The position numbers were made by a program, and so were the translations under genes. A stretch of 9,129 nt of DNA from SFTH01 sp051878085 (GTDB lineage: Bacteria; Bacillota; Clostridia; Christensenellales; Aristaeellaceae): NCBI GenBank assembly GCA_051878085.1, contig JBJEJN010000137.1:1-9129 (forward strand). The letters run 5' to 3'. Position 1 is the first letter of the stretch. Each line of letters begins with the position of its first letter. Below are positions 5,768-9,129 of this stretch, piece after piece. The notes beneath the pieces are model-generated. The model was not told the DNA's origin. It did not search any database and was given only the letters and a program-made list of their open reading frames with translations.

Positions 5768-5797
5768 TTGACAGAATGTTGAATGGTGTGCTATAAT
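5768..5797 (+). promoter_or_regulatory. Promoter of the antitoxin RNA
   Basis: TTGACA (5768-5773), 18-bp spacer, TATAAT (5792-5797): perfect hexamers. RNA start near 5804. The opposing toxin promoter has the same hexamers and the same 18-bp spacer. Confidence 0.85.
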
Positions 5798-5803
5798 AAC
5801 GGC

Positions 5804-5893
5804 AGGAAGGGATGACGCTTGTGGTGAGCTTTTCCCCTCTGGTTAGAGAGATGCCGCCGACCAGTTCACGCTGGATGGCGGCTTTGCTTTGTT
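5804..5893 (+). ncRNA. Probable type I antitoxin RNA
   Basis: A short RNA of about 90 nt from the consensus promoter at 5768-5797 to the terminator at 5853-5893. It is transcribed convergently with the small hydrophobic toxin gene and ends just short of the toxin stop codon, so any pairing with the toxin mRNA would be in that mRNA's 3' untranslated part. Unusually, its first ~37 nt are nearly the same as, not complementary to, the toxin mRNA leader (three shared blocks). It has no convincing coding capacity: an ATG at 5812 has its purine-rich site only 1 nt away and its frame would run past the terminator. The antitoxin role is inferred from arrangement. Confidence 0.65.
5853..5893 (+). terminator. 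Terminator of the antitoxin RNA
   Basis: GCCGCC (5853-5858) and CCAG (5861-5864) pair with CTGG (5871-5874) and GGCGGC (5877-5882) across a 2x2 internal loop; the tip is TTCACG. TTTGCTTTGTT follows. In the minus direction the same hairpin is followed only by ATCTCTCT, so it may stop the toxin mRNA poorly. Confidence 0.85.
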
Positions 5894-5894
5894 A

Positions 5895-5990
5895 CTACTT
5901 CTTGTTTCTTGAGTTGCGTCCGAACTGGATCGCTTTCAGCACAAGAGAGGCAATCATTATGACGAGATAAAGCATCTCAAAGTCAGTCAT
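5895..5990 (-). CDS. Small hydrophobic type I toxin (putative holin-like toxin family)
   Basis: A 31-residue peptide: a short MTDFE head, one membrane-spanning helix from about residue 6 to 23 (MLYLVIMIASLVLKAIQF), and a basic tail GRNSRNKK. This is the plan of Fst/TxpA and of the putative holin-like toxins (Hol_Tox) found in Bacillota, which insert in the membrane when over-produced. The ribosome binding site AAGGAGGTGA (5995-6004) is an almost full complement of the 16S rRNA tail, 7 nt from AGGAGG to the ATG; such strong sites are usual for toxins whose translation is blocked by mRNA folding or antisense RNA. The mRNA has its own promoter (6085-6114) and a convergent short RNA, completing a type I layout. 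An in-frame ATG at 6044 with AGGAAGG 6 nt upstream could give a 49-residue form. Toxicity is inferred. Confidence 0.8.
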   Translation of the reverse strand: MTDFEMLYLVIMIASLVLKAIQFGRNSRNKK

Positions 5991-6084
5991 GATCTCACCT
6001 CCTTCGCTTTTGTTGTGCGTCAGAGGTGAAAAGCCAAGCGCCATCTTTATCCTTCCTGCCGGGAGGCCTCGCGGCTCCACAGTG

Positions 6085-6114
6085 ATTATACCATGCGGAC
6101 AGTCAGACTGTCAA
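6085..6114 (-). promoter_or_regulatory. Promoter of the toxin mRNA
   Basis: On the minus strand TTGACA (6109-6114), 18-bp spacer, TATAAT (6085-6090) with TGG just before it (extended -10). Start near 6078, giving a leader of about 88 nt before the toxin ATG at 5990. Confidence 0.88.
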
Positions 6115-6239
6115 TTTCGAGGTTTCTGAACACTTCTTACGTAGATTTCGTTCTGACAGGTTGCTTTTTTCCATTCTCTGCCGGATATTTCTCTGAAAAC
6201 TGAATATATAAAGCGTAGCTTCGATAAGGAGGAACGCGC

Positions 6240-7055
6240 ATGCCTGCATTTTCCCTTCGTCCGGGCGGGGCCGACCGGCGCATTGCCCGCATTGAGCTCA
6301 GCCGCATCGCGGCCAGTCCCTATCAGCCGCGCCAGAGCATCGACGAGGCCTCCATTCAGGAGCTGGCGGAATCCATCCGGCGCTTCGGGCTGCTCACGCC
6401 GCTGCTGGTGAGGCGCTGCACCGCAGGCGAGTACGAGCTGATCGCGGGGGAACGCAGGCTGCGGGCTCTGAAGGAGCTGGGCTGGACCCATGCGGACGCC
6501 ATCGTGCTCAGCGCCTATGACCGGGACTGCGCGCTCATCGGGCTGATCGAGAACCTGGAGCGGGAGGATCTGCACTATCTGGACGAGGCGGAGGCCTGTC
6601 GCCGCATCCTGCACGAGCACGGCCTGACCCAGGAGGAGCTGGCCTCCATCCTCTCCATGAGCCCCTCGGCCCTGGCGAACCGGCTGCGATTGCTGCGCCT
6701 GAGCGTGGAGACCCGCGCCTTTCTCCGGGAGAGCGGCCTGTCCGAGCGCCACGCGCGGGCACTACTGAAGCTGGAGGACGGGCAGGAGCAATTGGAATTT
6801 GCACGCCTCGCCGTGAAATCCAAGTGGAGCGTGCGCCAGCTGGAGGGCCAGATCGCCCACAACGCAAACGCTGCGCGCGCCGCCAAGCCGGAGCTGCGGC
6901 TGATCCGGGACAACCGGCTCGTCATCAACGCCCTCAACGACACCGTGCGCCAGCTCAAGCGCATCGGCGTGCACGCCAGCAGCCGCGTGGAGGCCCACGG
7001 CGATTCCTACGATGTGATCATCACCGTGCGCCGTCCCTACGATGCGGAAAACTGA
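6240..7055 (+). CDS. noc: ParB/Spo0J-family protein, Noc-like nucleoid occlusion protein
   Basis: A 271-residue DNA-binding protein of the ParB CTPase fold. Noc proteins bind dispersed chromosomal sites and the membrane and keep the division septum off the nucleoid; ParB/Spo0J acts in origin segregation. Motifs: SPYQPRQ (26-32), the CTP-binding box ELIAGERRLRALKELGW (66-82, GERR 70-73), ENLEREDLHYLDEA (104-117), the helix-turn-helix TQEELASILSMSPSALANRLRLLRL (130-154), and ERHARALLKL (169-178). The C-terminus, a long helix then YDVIITVRRP, looks like Noc more than Spo0J. The N-terminal membrane-binding stretch of B. subtilis Noc is short or absent: only about 16 residues precede the first strand. 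The ATG at 6240 has AAGGAGG 7 nt upstream. No parA/soj lies next to it, which also favours Noc. The exact paralogue is uncertain. Confidence 0.85.
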   Translation: MPAFSLRPGGADRRIARIELSRIAASPYQPRQSIDEASIQELAESIRRFGLLTPLLVRRCTAGEYELIAGERRLRALKELGWTHADAIVLSAYDRDCALIGLIENLEREDLHYLDEAEACRRILHEHGLTQEELASILSMSPSALANRLRLLRLSVETRAFLRESGLSERHARALLKLEDGQEQLEFARLAVKSKWSVRQLEGQIAHNANAARAAKPELRLIRDNRLVINALNDTVRQLKRIGVHASSRVEAHGDSYDVIITVRRPYDAEN

Positions 7056-7062
7056 ATTTCAA

Positions 7063-7089
7063 ATCGCCACTTGATATTCGGGTGGCGAT
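7063..7089 (+). terminator. Possible terminator hairpin after the noc-like gene
   Basis: ATCGCCAC (7063-7070) pairs perfectly with GTGGCGAT (7082-7089) across an 11-nt loop, 7 nt after the stop. What follows is ATATTATTACC, AT-rich but not a T-run, so termination may be partial. Confidence 0.5.
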
Positions 7090-7115
7090 ATATTATTACC
7101 TAAAAACAGATATTA

Positions 7116-7148
7116 TTTATTGATAAACGATAAAAGACGTGCTATACT
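7116..7148 (+). promoter_or_regulatory. Promoter and possible operator of the DUF2975-HTH-CPBP genes
   Basis: TTGATA (7120-7125), 17-bp spacer, TATACT (7143-7148); start near 7155. The -35 lies inside a small dyad TTTAT-TG-ATAAA (7116-7127), and GATATATTATTA (7087-7098) and GATATTATTTAT (7109-7120) form a loose tandem repeat just upstream. These are candidate binding sites for the small HTH protein encoded in the operon; that link is inference. Confidence 0.7.
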
Positions 7149-7180
7149 GGCAGCAACAAACCGAAAAGGAGAGATTGTTT

Positions 7181-7621
7181 ATGTGGAACGCCCGGAAGTC
7201 GATCCAACTCTCGCTGGCGCTGGTGGATTTATGCGCATTGATCGCGCTGGTCTGCGCCCTTGCGATGCCGACCGTTGCCGTGCGGCATGCGGAAGTCTTT
7301 GGCCGCGCGGAGGCCACGCGTCTGACCATCGCATTTTACTGCTGCCTGCCCTTTGCACTGCTTGCGCTGGGTGCGCTGCACCGGCTGCTGCGGAACCTTT
7401 TGAAGGAGCTGCTGTTCATCGCCCAGAACGTGACCCTGCTGCGCGCGCTGTCCTGGTGCTGCTTCGCCGTGGCGCTGGTGACGCTGGCCGCGGGCTGCTT
7501 CTACCAGCCCTTCCTGCTGATCTGCGCGGCCGCTGCGTTCATGGGGCTGATCCTGCGGGTCGTCAAGAATGTGTTCTGCTCCGCCATCGAGCTGAAGGCC
7601 GAGAACGACATGACGATATGA
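7181..7621 (+). CDS. DUF2975 domain membrane protein
   Basis: A 146-residue membrane protein with four hydrophobic segments (about residues 10-30, 48-68, 89-108 and 109-127). The features recalled for DUF2975 are present: a second span followed by LLRNLLKELLFIAQNVTLLRALSWCCF (about 69-95) and the C-terminal RVVKNVFCSAIELKAENDMTI (126-146). The family's function is unknown, but it regularly precedes a small YozG-like HTH protein, exactly as here. The ATG at 7181 is chosen over an upstream in-frame start at 7139, which lies before the predicted RNA start near 7155; AAGGAG lies 9 nt before 7181. The HTH gene begins 9 nt after its stop, so the two are one operon. Confidence 0.88.
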   Translation: MWNARKSIQLSLALVDLCALIALVCALAMPTVAVRHAEVFGRAEATRLTIAFYCCLPFALLALGALHRLLRNLLKELLFIAQNVTLLRALSWCCFAVALVTLAAGCFYQPFLLICAAAAFMGLILRVVKNVFCSAIELKAENDMTI

Positions 7622-7630
7622 GGTGCGCGC

Positions 7631-7846
7631 ATGGCAATTATCATCAACATCGACGTCATGATGGCGAAGCGCAAGATGTCTGCGGGCGAACTGGCCGAGC
7701 ACGTGGGCATCACCCCCGCGAACCTGTCCATTCTGAAGAACAACAAGGCCAGGGCGGTGCGCTTCACCACGCTGGAGGCGCTGTGCAGGGCGCTGGACTG
7801 CCAGCCCGGCGACCTGATGGAGTACCGTCCCGACGAATCCGACTGA
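7631..7846 (+). CDS. Small Cro/C1-type HTH regulator (YozG-like)
   Basis: A 71-residue protein that is essentially a single helix-turn-helix domain. The opening IIINIDVMMAKRKMSAGELAEHVGITPANLSILKNNKARAVRFTTLEALCRALDCQPGDLMEYRPDE follows the PF13443/YozG pattern throughout: first helices 4-16, recognition helix around ITPANLSILKNNKA (26-39), and the closing CRALDCQPGDLMEY. Proteins of this group are paired with DUF2975 membrane proteins, and the pair is thought to form a membrane-linked regulatory unit; the signal is not known. GAGGTG lies 5 nt before the ATG, overlapping the DUF2975 stop codon. It could control its own promoter at 7120-7148. It ends 27 nt before the protease gene. Confidence 0.9.
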   Translation: MAIIINIDVMMAKRKMSAGELAEHVGITPANLSILKNNKARAVRFTTLEALCRALDCQPGDLMEYRPDESD

Positions 7847-7873
7847 TCCATTTTGAACACACAAGGTGATGCA

Positions 7874-8512
7874 ATGAAGAAGCGTAGAAAAGACTTTGCT
7901 GCAACGCTGATCGGAATCCTGCTGTGCATCTGCGCCGTACAGGGGCTCTTTCTGGGAGTCAAGTGCATCGCGTTCCGTTTTTGCGATGAGACCCTGTTTT
8001 CAAGGAGCATGGTGATGATGGTTTCCATGCTGCTTGTACTCGCGGGATTCGCATTCTACTGGAAGGTGAAAGGTGCGGAACTGAAGCTGCTGCCCAAGAA
8101 AATTGGAAGCATCCATATTGCGACGACTGCTGCCGCAGCGCTGTTTCTTGCAATCACGCTGTTCTGGGTCAAAGGGTTTTCGCCGGAGAATCTGCTTCTC
8201 ATCGTCTATGCGGGAATCGTCACGCCTGTGTTTGAGGAGCTTCTGTTCCGGGGCTTCTTCTGGAACCGGCTCAGCTCCCATGTGAAAAAGGAGTGGGTTG
8301 TGTATCTGATCGTGACCATCCTGTTCGGACTGTGGCACATCGGCTATGCGGTGGGAATCTATCTCTGGCAGGGAGGGAGCCTGCTGCTCTGCATCGCGAT
8401 GAAGGTACTGTGGGGAACCATGTACGGGTTCTTACTGGGTTTTATCCGGCTCAAAACCAGGAATTGCTATCTGGGAATTCTGGCGCACGGCGTGTTGAAC
8501 GTGTTTGGATAA
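7874..8512 (+). CDS. CPBP family intramembrane metalloprotease (CAAX protease/Abi-like)
   Basis: A 212-residue polytopic membrane protein with the three CPBP (PF02517) motifs: EELLFRGFFW (121-130; Glu121, Glu122, Arg126), the His of FGLWH (155), and HGVLNV (205-210; His205). These form the metal-binding active site of glutamic-type intramembrane proteases such as Rce1. Members in Bacillota include proteins for bacteriocin self-immunity and others of unknown role; nothing here identifies the substrate. About seven hydrophobic segments are visible, the first at residues 9-30. The ATG at 7874 is preferred to an in-frame TTG at 7853 because AAGGTG lies 5-6 nt upstream of it. It follows the HTH gene by 27 nt with no terminator, so it probably shares the operon. 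Its codons look less GC-biased than those of the DUF2975/HTH pair, which may hint at a different origin. Confidence 0.9.
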   Translation: MKKRRKDFAATLIGILLCICAVQGLFLGVKCIAFRFCDETLFSRSMVMMVSMLLVLAGFAFYWKVKGAELKLLPKKIGSIHIATTAAAALFLAITLFWVKGFSPENLLLIVYAGIVTPVFEELLFRGFFWNRLSSHVKKEWVVYLIVTILFGLWHIGYAVGIYLWQGGSLLLCIAMKVLWGTMYGFLLGFIRLKTRNCYLGILAHGVLNVFG

Positions 8513-8533
8513 GCGGAGGAAGCACGCTGACAT

Positions 8534-8569
8534 GAAAATCCGCCCCCTCCGATGATGGAAGGGGCGGAT
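8534..8569 (-). terminator. Intrinsic terminator of proS
   Basis: ATCCGCCCC (8538-8546) pairs with GGGGCGGAT (8561-8569), then after a C/A mismatch TCC (8548-8550) pairs with GGA (8557-8559) around GATGAT. On the minus strand the stem is followed by TTTT (8537-8534), so it ends the proS transcript. On the plus strand only GCAGGTTTT follows, so it may also weakly stop the CPBP operon. Confidence 0.85.
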
Positions 8570-8585
8570 GCAGGTTTTGGATGAC

Positions 8586-9129
8586 TTACAGGCGGCAGTC
8601 CAGCTTGGCCAGCTCGTCCACAACGTAGTTGTACACGAAGTCCACGGCCTCGTCCACGGGCTTCTTTTCCTGCATGGACTTGTCGCGGGCGGAGATTTCG
8701 ATGGTGCCGTTCTTCAGGCCCTTGGGGCTGACGACCACGCGCACCGGCACGCCGAACAGGTCTGCGTCGGAGAACATCACGCCGGCGCTGACGGAGCGGT
8801 CGTCCCACAGCACCTCCACGCCGCGCTTGGTCAGCTCGTCGTAGATGCGCTTCGAGGTGGCGGCGACCTCCTCGTTGTCGCTGCGCAGGGAGCAGATCTG
8901 CACGTGCCAGGGCGCGATGGAGATGGGCCAAATCGGGCCGTAGTCGTCGCGGTGCGCCTCGCACACGGAGGCCGCCAGACGGCCCACGCCGATGCCGTAG
9001 CAGCCCATGATGGGATTCTTCATCGTGCCGTCCGCGTCCACATACGTCATGCCCATGCTCTCGGTGTACTTGGTGCCCAGCTGGAAGATGTTGCCCACCT
9101 CGATGCCGCGGGAGGTGTAGATGCTCTTC
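8586..9129 (-). CDS. proS: Prolyl-tRNA synthetase, C-terminal part (N-terminus off the right edge)
   Basis: Proline-tRNA ligase, charging tRNA-Pro with proline in the cytosol. The window holds the last ~180 residues; bacterial ProRS is normally about 570 residues, so two thirds lie beyond the right edge. The visible part opens in the catalytic core with KSIYTSRGIEVGNIFQLG, continues with class II motif 3 in NPIMGCYGIGVGRLAAS, and then has the anticodon-binding domain (IWPISIAPWHVQI through VDELAKLDCRL) with DDRSVSAGVMFSDADLFGVPVRVVV, which is typical. No internal stop or frameshift is visible. A GTG at 9098 could look like a start but is an internal Val of the conserved GIEVGNIF sequence. A terminator follows 16 nt after the stop. 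Confidence 0.96.
   Translation of the reverse strand, partial: KSIYTSRGIEVGNIFQLGTKYTESMGMTYVDADGTMKNPIMGCYGIGVGRLAASVCEAHRDDYGPIWPISIAPWHVQICSLRSDNEEVAATSKRIYDELTKRGVEVLWDDRSVSAGVMFSDADLFGVPVRVVVSPKGLKNGTIEISARDKSMQEKKPVDEAVDFVYNYVVDELAKLDCRL

Larger units (their letters stand above)
5801..6060. repeat. Interrupted inverted repeat framing the toxin-antitoxin locus
   Basis: The plus strand from 5801 and the minus strand from 6060 downwards share three blocks in the same order: GGCAGGAAGG (10/10), GATGxCGCTTG (10/11) and GCTTTTCxCCTCTG (13/14). The arms differ by a 4-nt and a 5-6-nt gap. Left arm about 5801-5840, right arm about 6021-6060, separated by about 180 bp containing the toxin gene and antitoxin terminator. 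No target-site duplication is seen outside the arms. Confidence 0.85.

Noticed and set aside
5411..5782. 123-residue plus-strand frame through the 6S-like RNA
   Set aside because: It covers a structured RNA, a terminator and a promoter; composition changes sharply at 5580 and no start signal is seen.
5812..5970. 52-residue plus-strand frame starting MTLVVSFSPL
   Set aside because: The purine-rich site is 1 nt from the ATG, and the frame crosses the strong antitoxin terminator at 5853-5893.
5801..6060. MITE or tiny mobile element with terminal inverted repeats around the toxin gene
   Set aside because: No target-site duplication, the arms contain gaps, and they coincide with the transcribed 5' parts of two promoters, which an RNA-level role explains better.
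6161..6189. TTGCTT-17-GATATT as promoter of the noc-like gene
   Set aside because: Both hexamers deviate at two positions and no supporting element is present; too weak to call, although some promoter must lie between 6114 and 6225 unless the gene is read from further upstream.

Overview
The window reads as chromosome of a fairly GC-rich Gram-positive bacterium, most likely class Clostridia (a gut-type Oscillospiraceae/Christensenellales-like lineage). This rests on strong AGGAGG-type ribosome binding sites, clean sigma-A promoters with 17-18 bp spacers, a Noc-like ParB protein, a YtrA-type GntR/ABC operon, a DUF2975 + YozG-like HTH pair, bacterial-type ProRS and a holin-like type I toxin. 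Genus cannot be told from the sequence alone.

Layout, left to right. (1) 1-1151, minus strand: purE then purC (purC runs off the left edge), steps of de novo purine synthesis, driven by a near-consensus promoter with a PurBox-like element in its leader. (2) 1152-2152: a divergent regulatory region with a 30-bp-phased direct repeat, a DUF554 membrane protein on the plus strand, and a bidirectional terminator shared with the next gene. (3) 2152-3310, minus: an M20D-type amidohydrolase with its own promoter and several substituted active-site residues. (4) 3338-5250, minus: a GntR/YtrA regulator, ABC ATPase and ABC-2 permease with overlapping genes, one promoter and a likely auto-operator across the start site. 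(5) 5336-5606, plus: a noncoding RNA gene that I read as 6S RNA, with perfect promoter and terminator. (6) 5642-6114: a gene-poor stretch holding an orphan promoter and a type I toxin-antitoxin locus: a 31-residue hydrophobic toxin on minus and a short convergent antitoxin RNA on plus. (7) 6240-7055, plus: a Noc/ParB-family protein. (8) 7120-8512, plus: a DUF2975 membrane protein, a small Cro/C1 regulator and a CPBP intramembrane protease. (9) 8538-9129, minus: the C-terminal third of proS with its terminator.

The most unusual feature is the toxin-antitoxin locus at 5768-6114. Both convergent transcripts start from TTGACA-18 bp-TATAAT promoters and carry nearly the same ~40 nt in their 5' parts, so the DNA is an interrupted inverted repeat. 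A toxin mRNA that runs through the antitoxin gene could therefore fold its own 5' end onto its 3' end, and the antitoxin RNA would compete for that same 3' segment. The toxin leader also has a second, in-frame start codon with its own ribosome binding site. No mobile-element genes, tRNAs, rRNAs or CRISPR arrays were seen.
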